64,000 nucleotides of DNA, from assembly GCA_024867545.1 (NCBI GenBank), contig JANFNE010000011.1, positions 310,001-374,000 of the forward strand. The letters are read 5' to 3'. Below the pieces are notes generated by a model, which worked only from the letters and a program-made list of their open reading frames with translations, did not search any database and had not been told where the DNA came from. Source of the DNA: Phytopythium helicoides. Lineage: Eukaryota; Oomycota; Peronosporomycetes; Pythiales; Pythiaceae. The translations under genes and the position numbers were made by a program. Each line of letters starts with the position of its first letter. Within the stretch, counting starts at the first letter, position 1. This document shows positions 31,544 through 42,337 of the stretch, in pieces.

Positions 31544-34500
31544 CTACTCGTCTTCAGCGCTCTCGCTTTCATCATGATCGCTGTCCTCATTGTCATCGTC
31601 CTCACTCTCTTCCTCACCGGCGTCGGCTTCACTATCTTCATCACCACTTTCGTCATCAGTGTCTTCACCTTCCTCGGAGCTGAGTTCATCGTCAACGTTG
31701 CTTCCGTCGTTTTCTACGACTTTATCATTGTTGTCTTCCGCTTCATTTTGGGCGACTTCAGCAATCTCTGGCGCCTCTGAGGTTATTGGCTCGACATAAT
31801 CCAAGTAGTCGCTTACACTGTAGTAGTAGGAAGCTAGCTCCGCTATGCCATATATTCTAGCGCGCTGCGCAAAATCAAGCGGCCGGCCTCGGGTCGCACC
31901 AAAGACAAAACCGCTGAGCGAGACCCACTGAGCAGACAAAGGTTCTTGAACCTGCAGCGTATCTTCCATCCCAAAAAGCTGCAGCCACTCACTTGTCATT
32001 GTTGAGTCCCCTGAAGTCCCGTTGTAGCTGACGCATCCGTCATCGAATGTAACCAAAAACGCATCGTTGGCTTCACTGTAGCCTTGAGTGATGGCACTCC
32101 GCCATCCCATGCACCGTTGATCATAGAATTGGATACGAAGCCCGATAAAGAGAGCTGCTCGAAGAGCTCGGAGAGAGGGCTCAAACATGCCTGCCATGCA
32201 CCAGCAGCTGCCCGTATAGAGCTGCACTCGGTGACGATCACGAGGGCTTGACAGCAATAGCCACTCGTGGTCCCCGTCATCATACTCGATGCGGTGCTTG
32301 TCCTTGCCACGATTGTATTTCGAAATTCGTCCATTGAACCATGCGTCTTCGAGTGGCCAGTAGACACGGCATTCCATCCCGAGCAAACAGCGTGCTCGAG
32401 CATTTTCGTTTGGACGCATGTAAACTCGTTCACCACGAGATGGAGAAAACCAAAACGTATCACCACGTTCGTCAGCAAAGTCGCGCCAGTCATCGTCACT
32501 CTCAGGCTCAGACGCCGAATCTTGCTCGCAGAGTGCGCGAGCCGCTCGCAATAGCTCACGCTGCTGGTCTCCGGCTGATCGCGCTTCCTCCTCAATGTGG
32601 TGTTTCATGCGTCGTAGCATGACCTCATAGGCAATGCGCTCGGCATTGGGCGTTTTGTATACCCGCCAAGCGCGCTCAATCACCCGAGCTGCTCGCAGCC
32701 GGGTTGCACGGACCACTCGCTCGTGACCAGCCAAGCGGCGAGCGAAATATCCTCGTGCTCCAGCATTGATTCGACTTGCAGCGGCGTGCTGGAGCTGCTC
32801 TCGCATTCTCGCCTCATGTTGAGCTCGCGTCAACTCAGACTTGCGGGAAAAATGACCTCGCCACCGACTCTGAAGCTTTGTGGCATAGCGAACCATATCG
32901 CGCACGATAGCTTGTTGGGCATGCACAGCTTCCAAAAGCTGTAGATATGCGCGACGAGCACCGCGCGTGCGGTAGGCACGCTGTACCAGTGTGGCAGCAG
33001 CTTGCATCTCTTTTCGCCGACGTTGGTTTATGACAATAATATCATCCAGGCGCGAACGATGAAAGCGTGCTCGATATGCGCGCTGAAGCAAGGTTGCCGC
33101 CGCCTCTTTTGCAAGGAGCTCTTTTTCGAGACGGTATCTTGCCATCACTCGACTCACCGATGCTGAGCTTGCGTGAGTGCGTATGAAATGCGATCGATAC
33201 GCTGCTTGGACCTTTACAGCATACACCGACCACACTGCCAATCGCTTCTGCTCGCGCAGCTCGTACTCCAGGCGAACACGGCACATGACACCCCGCACAA
33301 GCGCCTGGATTTTTACAACTGACCTTCGAACTAGCTTTCGTCGATCAGCACGTTCTCGTATCGCGCGATTAAGCCGCCAGGAAACATATGCTCGACGAAT
33401 GCGCCGTGCTGCCGGTGATAGAACAACTCGTTGCCGCCATTCTGCCGCACGTTGTCGTCCCTTCATCCCTCGGTAACAAGATTGTATTCGAAGAGCAGCT
33501 GAATCAGCAATCGTTTGAGCATGAAGAGCCAGCTTCCGCTCCGTGGCATCATTTCGTGGCGCTAGTCCTCTGTATGTTGGTGCCTTCTCGACGAAAGGAA
33601 GATGTTTAGCGAGAGTAGCGAGTCCAGTGTCCGTGACATCCACACAGCCTTCAACATTGAGGACTTGGAGCAATGGGCAATCTGATGCGAGTGCTGCGAG
33701 GATTCGTTCATCCATGCGAACGCAGCCAGCAACATTTAGAGCCTGAAGTACTGGAGTGCCTGGTGTCATTGCCAAGATACCAGAGGCTGATAGCTGGTCA
33801 CACCCGCTAATATTGAGGCTACGGAGATCATGTGCGCCATGTTCACGGTCGCCGATCGTGGCCAACACGTCATCAGATAAAAGTCGACAGCGCCGAAGGC
33901 TCAGTACGCGAAGTGATCCCCGACAACTCCGCACAAGAAAACGCACCCCAGTGTTCGACAACTTGTCCAGCCCTTCCAAATTGACAAACTGCAGCTTCCG
34001 ACAAGCCTTCGAGAGCGTCTGGAAGCCACGATCGGACAAATGTGTCGAGTATGATACGTCAAGCGAGCGCAGTTTCTTGAGATTAACAAATGCGCCAATT
34101 GCGTCGTCGATGAGTGCTGAGCAAGAACTGACTCGAAGCAGCTTGAGAGATGAGCAACCACTGCTTAGCAGCAGCACCCGGACTCCTTCTGTTGTCAATG
34201 GGGGCGACGGACAGCGAGACATATCAAGCTCATGGAGTTCTTCGAGACCAGTGGCCAAAACCTTGATAACCCCCAGTTGTAGCACTGTTCCAGAGAGATC
34301 TAGATATCGAATTCGTGATCCCATAGAATGTACAAATGATCGCATCCCGACTGGCGTAAAACGATCGCAGCCGCACAAAATCACACGCGAGAACACGTGT
34401 CGATCTTTGCCTGGTACGTTTGTACGAAGCTGTAGTGCCAGCTCGTCCATAAGCACATCGTCGAGTACAGTGGGGCTAACCCTAAGGTCCAATACCTCGC

Positions 34501-34825
34501 GATCTTTCTGGCTTGCTAGCAGCTTTGTCGCGCTCGATGCAATTTGGAGTGCGACAGCTTGTGCCGATACTTTTCTCCTGCGGAGCTCTTCCTCACCATC
34601 GACTGAGCGCAATTCATTTCTTTCCTCGCCAATCTCAGTGTTGTTCTTCGCCCGTACCTCGGGAAGTGCGCGGTTGCGAGCGCTTGCCGAAGGTAATGGT
34701 CCTCCCTTTGTCTGTACCTTCGACGCTTTCTGTTGTTGAACCCGTCGCTCGCCCATCGAACCGGCTGAGTCATACTGCCTGCCATTCATGCACCCGAAAA
34801 ACCTGCAACCATCAGCTCGATACAC
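31544..34825 (-). CDS. LRR - IQ repeat - Tudor-like protein with acidic tail
   Basis: Intact single-exon frame of 1093 codons. A start at 34825 is used; ATG at 34756 (MGERRVQQQ) is an alternative. Roughly residues 150-430 are cysteine-containing leucine-rich repeats of the F-box/AMN1 type (RYLDLSGTVLQLGVIKVLAT, LRSLDVSYSTHLSDRGFQTL, LQALNVAGCVRMDERILAAL, LQVLNVEGCVDVTDTGLATL). Residues ~450-730 hold about six IQ motifs (ALRIQSCYRGMKGRQRAAEW, VVKIQALVRGVMCRVRLEYE, AATLVQRAYRTRGARRAYLQ, ATKLQSRWRGHFSRKSELTR). A Tudor/PWWP-like module follows (VYWPLEDAWFNGRISKYNRG, HRIEYDDGDHEWLLL), then a second one (DAFLVTFDDGC). The last ~75 residues are almost all Asp/Glu/Ser. Calmodulin binding through IQ and a chromatin or protein ligand for the Tudor-like part are inferences. 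I know no named orthologue. Confidence 0.75.
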   Translation of the reverse strand: MYRADGCRFFGCMNGRQYDSAGSMGERRVQQQKASKVQTKGGPLPSASARNRALPEVRAKNNTEIGEERNELRSVDGEEELRRRKVSAQAVALQIASSATKLLASQKDREVLDLRVSPTVLDDVLMDELALQLRTNVPGKDRHVFSRVILCGCDRFTPVGMRSFVHSMGSRIRYLDLSGTVLQLGVIKVLATGLEELHELDMSRCPSPPLTTEGVRVLLLSSGCSSLKLLRVSSCSALIDDAIGAFVNLKKLRSLDVSYSTHLSDRGFQTLSKACRKLQFVNLEGLDKLSNTGVRFLVRSCRGSLRVLSLRRCRLLSDDVLATIGDREHGAHDLRSLNISGCDQLSASGILAMTPGTPVLQALNVAGCVRMDERILAALASDCPLLQVLNVEGCVDVTDTGLATLAKHLPFVEKAPTYRGLAPRNDATERKLALHAQTIADSAALRIQSCYRGMKGRQRAAEWRQRVVLSPAARRIRRAYVSWRLNRAIRERADRRKLVRRSVVKIQALVRGVMCRVRLEYELREQKRLAVWSVYAVKVQAAYRSHFIRTHASSASVSRVMARYRLEKELLAKEAAATLLQRAYRARFHRSRLDDIIVINQRRRKEMQAAATLVQRAYRTRGARRAYLQLLEAVHAQQAIVRDMVRYATKLQSRWRGHFSRKSELTRAQHEARMREQLQHAAASRINAGARGYFARRLAGHERVVRATRLRAARVIERAWRVYKTPNAERIAYEVMLRRMKHHIEEEARSAGDQQRELLRAARALCEQDSASEPESDDDWRDFADERGDTFWFSPSRGERVYMRPNENARARCLLGMECRVYWPLEDAWFNGRISKYNRGKDKHRIEYDDGDHEWLLLSSPRDRHRVQLYTGSCWCMAGMFEPSLRALRAALFIGLRIQFYDQRCMGWRSAITQGYSEANDAFLVTFDDGCVSYNGTSGDSTMTSEWLQLFGMEDTLQVQEPLSAQWVSLSGFVFGATRGRPLDFAQRARIYGIAELASYYYSVSDYLDYVEPITSEAPEIAEVAQNEAEDNNDKVVENDGSNVDDELSSEEGEDTDDESGDEDSEADAGEEESEDDDNEDSDHDESESAEDE

Positions 34826-35025
34826 ACGTTCAAGATGGAATAGCTGCTATTTTTGATCTAATCGAGACAAAAAGGTCAGTTCAACCATGCAACTACACTA
34901 GTAGTTTCGATCATGCAGACCTGCCTTCGCGTATGCATGCATGTGAGGTCAACACGTGGTTCTCTCACGTTGCGCAGATTCGCTATGAACTCTTTTCTCG
35001 ACTCCTCGCTCAAGAGCTGCGATCC

Positions 35026-38000
35026 TTACTGAGCGATCTTGGCAAGCGACGAAATCGCGAAAATCTTGATCTCTGACCCACCGTCCACCTTGACGATTCC
35101 ATCCGACGCATCTGTTCCAATGAGCGAGCCCGTCATGCCAGCCTCATCGCCAGAGAGGATGATAACTGTGTCCTGCTTCTCTGGAGTCACTGGCTTGACA
35201 TCGCTGAATGAAACTGTGATAATACGGCCATCCACATCGAGCGAGCACGAGCTGCCGTTGACAGCAGAGATCGCGCCGATGCTGCCAGTGTGTTCGCCCG
35301 CAATCACCTCAACTTCCACGCCCTTCATCTTCCACGTGACTTCACCGCCATTGTTGCCACCAGCGGAATCGTTATGATCTAGACTGTAGGCAGGCGTCAT
35401 TGGCACGCCACCGCCTCCCGACATCATACCAGGAGTTGCGGCGGGGGTAGCAGCCGAACCCATGCGACCGAGGCCTGGCGTGGCAACGCCAAACGCGCCT
35501 GGTGTCATCGGGTTGTGATGGTAGCCAGGAGTACTGAGACCAGGGGTCACTGGGTTGAGACCGGGCGTCATCGCCGACAGACCCTGGCGTCGTCGGGTTG
35601 AACCCTGGAGTCATAGGCTCCATCCCGGAGTGATCGTGCCCGATTCCAGGCGTCGCTGCCGACAGGTGTGCTGGCGTCGTGGGGTTCAGACCAGGAGTCA
35701 TCGGGTTCAATCCTGGAGTCACCGGGTTGTGAGGGATCATGTACGCCGGGGTCTTTGGCTGCAATCCAGGAGTCGTCGGATTGATGCCTGGCGTCATTGG
35801 GTTCGCTGCGGGGTAACCGGCATCATGCTGTCCTTAGTTGGAGATCTCGGGGCCAACGGCGTCACAGGATTACTGTATCTGTTGCTAGACATCTCGCCCG
35901 ACGGACCAACAGGCTCCAGTGGCGCACCGAAGCTAGTAGCATGAGTGATGTCCTTCTCTTGGTTCATCTGGGTCTCGAGGAGAGCGTCGTCATTCGCAAC
36001 ATTCCACGCCTCGCCTCCACGACCAGATGACTGCGGAGTGCCTAAGCCACGATGAAGCGGCGTCGCCATTGGCGTCATCGCGCTGCCATGCAGCGGCGTC
36101 TGTGACGGCAGAGGTGTAGCGCCAGTCATTGGCGTGCCCGTGTAGCGCGGGCGGTCTACAACGCCTCCGTCTCTGTTGCCGGCGACGACGACATGCAGTC
36201 TGTCGACATCCACGATTTTCGCCTGCGTGTGGATCTCAACCTTGACCTTCTGCTCGCTCTCGTCGACAACAATGCCGATGTAGCCCTTCCAGCGGCCCTT
36301 CTTAATCTTTACAGTCTGACCAATCAGCTCCGACTCACGCTGTCGTCCTGGAGGACCAGGGCGACCAGCGCGCGCATCCATACGCGGTACAGTTGAGTTT
36401 GAGATCATGTCCGAGCGAGCCTTGCTGCCAGATAGCACAACTTGCCGCGCACGGGCAACGAAGATGCCGGCGTTCGTCGTGATCCGGTTGTTGTGCAGGA
36501 ACAAGTACGTGCGGTAAATGTGCTTGACAGTACCGCTATGTCCAGTGAATGGTCCCTCAACGATGTTAACCATCTCGCCGACGCTGACATGATTTTGACG
36601 CTTGTCAAGCGCAGCCATTGCGCGTGACGACATCATCTTGCGTTGAATCTCCTGGTCAGAAATTTGACGGGACTGGCCGTTCTGGCACAACACCGTGAAA
36701 CCTTCACGCCCAACATGAGTAATCACGCCAACATCACCATGAGCCAACTGTAACATCGCATACAATGAAGTCAGAGGCTAGAAAGAACAATCGAATCATT
36801 TGCACGCGTGTGTTTACACTTACCGCGACAAGGTCGTAGAGCTCCTTGCCCTTGTAGGAGTCCAAACCCTGAGAGACTTCAGCCGACTCCTGGAGATCGC
36901 GAACGCGCACCTGGATTTCCTTGGCCATGCTATCTACAAGCACGATCGCGACAGGAGATCCGTCCGAGTCGTCCACCGCAACGACAGTGCCCGTCTCTCC
37001 TGAATACCGTCCAGAAACGACCTTGATGTGGTCACCGACCTTGACATACTTCATCAACTGCTTCAGCTGGAAATCAAGAATCGTGTCTTTAATTTCTTCG
37101 TGAAGCGGCATCACGCGCACAGTGTCGTTTGCCGTGTTGGTGCTAAGAACAACTCCCATCAAATTCACGAGGTCGCCCTCGATCACGCGGACGGTGTCAC
37201 CCTTTGTCAATGCAACCTGGTTCTTCCAGTCATCTGCATCAACCGTAGCAAGAAGGTCCTCGGAGCGATGCTCTTCGTCGTCTCCAGGCACGCCGGCAAA
37301 GCTGTTGATCTCGTCCAGGGTTGGATTGATGTCATCAGACTGCAGCATCGTCGAGATGTTGACTTCTTTGATCAAAAAGCCGTCCTTGTACCAGTCGCCA
37401 TCAAACGAGTCCATCATTTCGCCGGTGGACGGATAGCGTCGCCGCGTCACGTCTGCTCCAGGAACCATGTTTGAATGGAAAAGCTTCTGGGGAGGGCGCT
37501 GCCCCTTCTTGTATTTTGGCTGTTCCCCTCCGCCAAGGACAATCGGGTCCAAACGTGGAATCACCTTGACCACAGCCTGTAACAAGCGCTCCAGTGATTA
37601 GAATTGATGATGCGTATGCACGAGCGCAGACGACAAAGCAACTTACTCGAGCGCCGTTGTCGAGAATCTCGAGCACCTTACACAGATCGCCCTTGTACAA
37701 GCCAGCACGCTTCATGCGTGCCCACGCGCCAACCGTCAGCGGCTTCCTCTTCTTCTGCAGCGTCAACACAGACGTCATTTCGTGTACTGGAACAAGCTTC
37801 ATTGAGTACTGCATGATATCGCGGAGTCCGTTCATCGCGTCCTTGGCGTGGGGCTCGCGCTCAGCCTCGACGTAAATGAATCCCTTCGAGTTGGTCGCGA
37901 CGACCGACTTGATCATGAGCGGCTCTCCACGGCGGCTGAAGTCCATGAACTTGTTCATGAGTGCGACGACAAGGTGCTGCTCGCGGCCGGGCTTGCACTT

Positions 38001-38501
38001 GAAGACCCACATGCGCGGGTCCTGGATGGAGGGCAGCAGCGACTGCTGCGCGACGTCGTTCTGCACCATGTCTCCGCCCTCCTCGTCCTCATCGTACTGC
38101 TTTCGGCTTTGCTGGTGGCGCTTCTTGATGCGGTTGACAATGTCCTCCGCGCTCTCTGCGTCGTCGTAGCGGCTGCGGTCCTGCGGCTCGTAGCGGTACT
38201 GGTGCGAGGTCTCCGCCTCCTCCGCGAGCGCGCGCTCGGAGCGGTAGAAGTCTCCGTCGTCGTCATCCTCTTCCTCCTCCTCGTCGTCGTCCACGTCGGC
38301 CTCCTCCTCGATGAACTTGTTGACGGGGCGCCGGCGCTTCTTGGGCTTGCCCTTGGCGTCGCCGCCCTTTCGCTTCTTGACGGGCGCCTGCTCCTCCTCC
38401 TCGTCGTCCTCGTCCTCTTCCTCCTCGGGCACCTCGTCCTCCGACACGTCCTCCTCCTCCTCCGACAGGTTGCGGTCCAGCTCCTCGTCGCTCGACGACA
38501 T
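35026..38501 (-). CDS. SPT5: Transcription elongation factor SPT5 (DSIF large subunit)
   Basis: Partner of SPT4 that clamps RNA polymerase II. Starts at 38501 with a long acidic N-terminus (EEEEDVSEDEVPEEEEDEDD). A NusG N-terminal domain follows (MWVFKCKPGREQHLVVALMN, GFIYVEAEREPHAKDAMNGL, WARMKRAGLYKGDLCKVLEI). Then come the KOW domains: ALTKGDTVRVIEGDLVNLMG, YVKVGDHIKVVSGRYSGETG, SVGEMVNIVEGPFTGHSGTV and LIGQTVKIKKGRWKGYIGIV. The C-terminal repeat region is rich in TPGLNP units, and a last KOW reads GVEVEVIAGEHTGSIGAISA. Introns lie near 37586-37650 and 36756-36826. One-base shifts inside the repeat region (near 35805 and 35575) must be corrected to keep the repeats in one frame. SPT5 is essential, so these are probably assembly indels. 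Divergent from the F-box gene. Confidence 0.93.
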
Positions 38502-38868
38502 AACGGCGCTGCTCCCCTCGATCCCCCTAGCGCTCGCTGCGGCGGGGGTTTCCGTCCTTTCCCGCCAGCTACCGTAGTGACTACGTGGTCCTGCCAGTTG
38601 GAATCCTCCCCATAGTCCCTAGTTGTCCCTCCTTTCACGGTCCAAATAAGGGACCGCTTCGAAAAACAAAACGAGGGACCGATAGGGTACACCCCCAGTC
38701 ACCGACCGTGTGCCGCTAGCAGGGGGAAGGTCCAGCGTCGCAAAGCGCATTCTCAGCTTCCACCTTTTTCTCCCGGCCGCACGTCGAGAGCTGGGTGCGC
38801 CTCTGTCGCCGCCTCCCCCGCCGCCCCCCAGCGCCGCCGCAGTCGCGCAAGGGCAGAGACAGGAAGCC
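38502..38868. promoter_or_regulatory. Divergent SPT5 / F-box-WD40 promoter
   Basis: A 367-bp head-to-head region with no further gene. It is GC-rich next to both starts. I did not find a CCAAT pentamer or other strong motif in it. Confidence 0.45.
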
Positions 38869-40815
38869 ATGGCCGAGGCCGACGCGTCGCTGCTGCCACA
38901 GACCGCGGGCTCGCCCGGCGCCAACGCGCTGCTCGACAGCGCGCCGCTGCTGGCGCTCGTCGTGGCGTTCGTCGGCTCGGAGGACACGGGCGCGCTCGGT
39001 GAGTCTCGCGCGCTGGCGATCGGGTTGTCGGTGCAAAAGGAAGGGGCTCATGGGTCTTTTCGCGCTCTTTCTGGCAGTGTGCCTCAACCGCAGCTGGGCG
39101 AGGGAGCTCATGAAGCCTGCGGTGTGGGAGATTCTGGCCGGCGTGCCATATCAGCCGCTGCTGGTCAACATCTTCCGCCGCGCATCCTCGTACTGCTACC
39201 GCGAGGTTGACGCGCCGTCTCCGTACGTTGCTTGTCAATGTTAGGATACCTTATGATAAAGCGTATCTTTCTGACGGTGTGGCGATGACCAGCAATGTCA
39301 ACCGCCGAGGATCCCCTCCGGCAATCCGCGCGTGTCTGCTGAACGAACGCACGTCCATGCGGGAGTATGTGAACGACTTGAAGGCCATGTCGATCGAAAA
39401 CGATTGGTTCGACAAGGCGCCGAGGAAATTTGGGCTCTCGGACGTCCCCTGAGCTCAAACAGGAGATCCAAAAAGGCGCATTGACGTCGTTCGAGCACTC
39501 GACGCTACTTACCAACCGCTATTTCCGCAGCGAAGACACTCGCGTACGTTAGATTGTGCTTGAGCTCTCTGGTTGAATCAGTGATCGGGAACTTACAGTG
39601 AGAGGCATTGTGATGTAGCTCCTCACTGGCGCAATCGACCAAGATCGCGCTGCGTTCTATCTGTGGTCACTGGAAAAGCAGCGCCTGCGCGCGTCCATGA
39701 CACAATCTGGAGCGACGTGCTACGATGTGTGCAACGAGGCGCTGGCAATCGGATGCTCTGATGGAGGTGTCAAGGTGTGGAACTTTACGGCAATGGACAG
39801 CCGACGCGACACGGATGCCACGACTTTGGTCAACTATTCGCCAACAACTTCGATTTCCCACCGGTCTAGCCTGGGTATGATGCCGTTTATTCGTACGCGA
39901 TCGAAAGACAAGGTAACGTGCGTTCGGCTTGACGATAATGATGGATCGTACCTGCATCTCGCGACGTCAACGGAAAAGGGCGAAGCAAACGTTTGGGACG
40001 TTGCGAAGGGGGAGATTATCATTTCGATTCCTGCAAGCAAGATTCACAAGTCGACGCTACCGCGATCTCAGCGTGAAACAAACCCGCAGATCACGAGTCT
40101 AATGCTCATTCGCAACACATTGGTCTGCGGAACATCTTGCGGTCTCATTCGTGTGTTCGACATGCGCACCAGTCGACTGACTCATCGCCTAGCGGGCCAT
40201 CCAGGTATGCAACTTTCGTACGCGATTAGACGCGCAAGTCTTGTGATTAACGCTTTCTTCGCTTGCAGGACCTGTCGTCAATGCGGATACGAAGGGCCGA
40301 GTATTGTGGTCAGCTGGTAAAGAAGGTTCTGTTCGTTGGTGGGGCGGGAAGACTGCCAAGATTCTGTCCAAGTCGGCATTGTGCGAAGGCGAGATTTCCG
40401 CTCTCGAGATGGACGAGACCGTTGTTCTTGCTGGCTACAGCGTCCAGGGCATGGAAGCGTGGGACGTGAGAACGCAGCAACCTCTGTGTACATTTAGCAA
40501 TGGTCGCCACGGCGGCGTGCGCTCTTTGCAGTTCGATAGCCGCAAGCTCATCTCGGTTTCCAACAACGGCGAGGTATGGGCAGTCGTCAGTTCCTGCAAT
40601 ATTGTTGACGTTGCCCTGTAGGTCTAACCATGGCATGCTTTCCCGTGATTCAGGCGGCCATGTGGCGCTGGTACTCGCCGAACCCGGTGCGCTGGTTCGA
40701 GCCGCCTAGCCCTTCGGTCAAGTTTGTTTCCTCGAGGTTCAACGACCGGCACCTTGTGCTCGGCACGAACCACGGTGACCTGGTCAATTTTGACCGACTG
40801 TCCGCGATTTTGTGA
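38869..40815 (+). CDS. F-box-like WD40-repeat protein
   Basis: Start at 38869 (MAEADASLLPQTAGSPGANA). A short F-box-like segment straddles the first intron (LLALVVAFVGSEDTGAL, then CLNRSWARELMKPAVWEILA). After further introns come CLLNERTSMREYVNDLKAMS and PELKQEIQKGALTSFEHSTL. Then WD40 blades: ALAIGCSDGGVKVWNFTAMD, LHLATSTEKGEANVWDVAKG, LVCGTSCGLIRVFDMRTSRL, VLWSAGKEGSVRWWGGKTAK, VLAGYSVQGMEAWDVRTQQP and HLVLGTNHGDLVNFDRLSAI. F-box/WD40 proteins usually present substrates to SCF ubiquitin ligases. That role is inferred, and the substrate is unknown. One extra base near 39448 breaks the raw frame. The last exons after 40575 are approximate. Confidence 0.7.
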
Positions 40816-41413
40816 GTGATAGTTTAGTTGAATGCGTGCTAGCGAGCGGTGCTGAAAGCTCTTCAAGCCCGGCGCACCGTTGTCGTGGATGGAGTGCGCC
40901 AAAGATTGTAGATGAGACGCAAATGAGAACGCCACACTGCTATTCGCACAATTGGGCGATTCTACTACTGTACTGGCATTTCTGCTACTGAGTTGTCGAC
41001 GAGGTTGCAAGGCGACTGCGTTGTGGCACTTTCTTGATGTACACGGCCTTCCCTTTCAGCGCTTTGTTGTGCTCGCCGAGTCTTGCGACAGAAATATGCG
41101 TCGAAGGCGCAGCAGTTGCATGCCCAAAGGCAATTGAAGCTGGGACCCGATCACGGGGGTTGTGGTGGTACGCAGACTTTCCGGAATCTCCGTCGATTGT
41201 GCGAACAATCACCCCTACATCCGTCGACAGCAACACAGTCGGCTCTCGAGCAGGTTGGAGCTTGGTCTTGGTCGCTTGGGCACCCATGAGCGCCCAATCC
41301 TATAAATACAAGCTGCTTGTCCACACAAGCGAACCAATTTCACTCCTTTCATTCAGCGACGCTGGATCTAGTCAACTCATCACGCTACTGGTAAACTTTG
41401 ACAAGCAAGCAGC
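40816..41413. other. Convergent intergenic region; unassigned open frames
   Basis: A plus-strand open frame (41034-41513) and a minus-strand frame (40985-41287) overlap here, neither with a recognisable domain. The plus frame contains beta-rich sequence (YKYKLLVHTSEPISLLSFSD) but no convincing start. It also overlaps the last exon of the Rieske gene, so I do not call it a gene. Confidence 0.35.
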
Positions 41414-42117
41414 TCAAAAGTCCTCGTCCGAGAAGAGCGAATTGGAAAACGAATCAAAGCCCACGAAGAGCAGGCTCGAGCCATCCCGCTGCCGTCTGAC
41501 GTCGACCGGATAGCACTCGACGCGCAGGTCCACCTGGAATCATGCAGTCACCGTCCTCAAGAGAAAACGGCCACTTGTGGCGCGGGCACGAGATGCACAG
41601 CGAGCCGTCAAAGTCCTCAATGTCGCCCAGGTGCAGCGATGCACCTTGATGCGGACACGTGTTCTGGATCGCGAAGAACTCGCCCTCATACTTAAACAGC
41701 GCGAGCGTCGTCCCGTTGACCATGACGCGCGTGCCTTGCAGCGAAACACGAGCGCGTGAGCCACTTGCCAACCCGACCCCAGCGCGCAGCGAAGCGTACC
41801 AAGCACCGTAGTGCGCGAGCCGGGCTTGATGCGCTTGCGGCCAGTGACCGTGTACTCGTACTTGGGCGGGTGCTCAGTGGCTTCAACAACGGCTGTAGCC
41901 ACGCCAAAAGTTCAATCAGTCACCGCGGCGCGAGTTTCCGCCCAATCGAGTCCCGCGCCTCCGCGAATGGCAGCGTACCTTCGGGGCGCACGTAGGTGTT
42001 GAACCACATGTACTGCTCGGCCGTGCCCGCCGGCAGCGCGGGCGGCGCGCGTCGGCGGCGCGGGCGCTGCTCGTCGTCGTCGTCCTCCTCCCAGTCGAGC
42101 TCCAGGTTGAGGTTCAT
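41414..42117 (-). CDS. Rieske [2Fe-2S] domain protein (RFESD-like)
   Basis: Soluble Rieske ferredoxin-type protein. Start at 42117 (MNLNLELDWEEDDDDEQRPR), followed by YMWFNTYVRPEGTLPFAEAR. After an intron comes a linker (ATEHPPKYEYTVTGRKRIKP), then RVSLQGTRVMVNGTTLALFK. The cluster-binding motif is complete: Cys and His in NTCPHQGASLHLGDIEDF, and the second Cys/His pair in SLCISCPRHKWPFSLEDGDC. This C-x-H ... C-x2-H pattern with HLGDIEDF is very close to vertebrate RFESD. The natural C-terminus (VDLRVECYPVDVRRQRDGSS to LFSDEDF) lies one frame from the raw reading, so a one-base shift near 41540 is likely. Electron-transfer partner unknown. Divergent from U2AF1. Confidence 0.82.
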
Positions 42118-42337
42118 GCTGTGTGTCAGTTTGATTTCCGGTCGATTTCAAACAATTTGAATGTCCAAAAAAACGGTGTGCGTCACCCAACACCATCATT
42201 CCCGTAATAACAACTCTCTTTTTACGCGTTGTTACGCTGACCGCCGCTTTTTACCACCAGGCGGCCGTAAAGATCTTGCGCCGACCGCCCGCCGCAAAGC
42301 AACCAAAAGCGCGTTGCCCCCGAAGGAGAAAGGACGG

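Noticed and set aside
37848..38692. Long plus- and minus-strand open frames around 37.8-38.7 kb
   Set aside because: They shadow the acidic, GC-biased N-terminus of SPT5 in other frames.
41034..41513. Plus-strand frame of 159 codons between the F-box and Rieske genes
   Set aside because: Overlaps the last Rieske exon on the other strand and has no recognisable domain.
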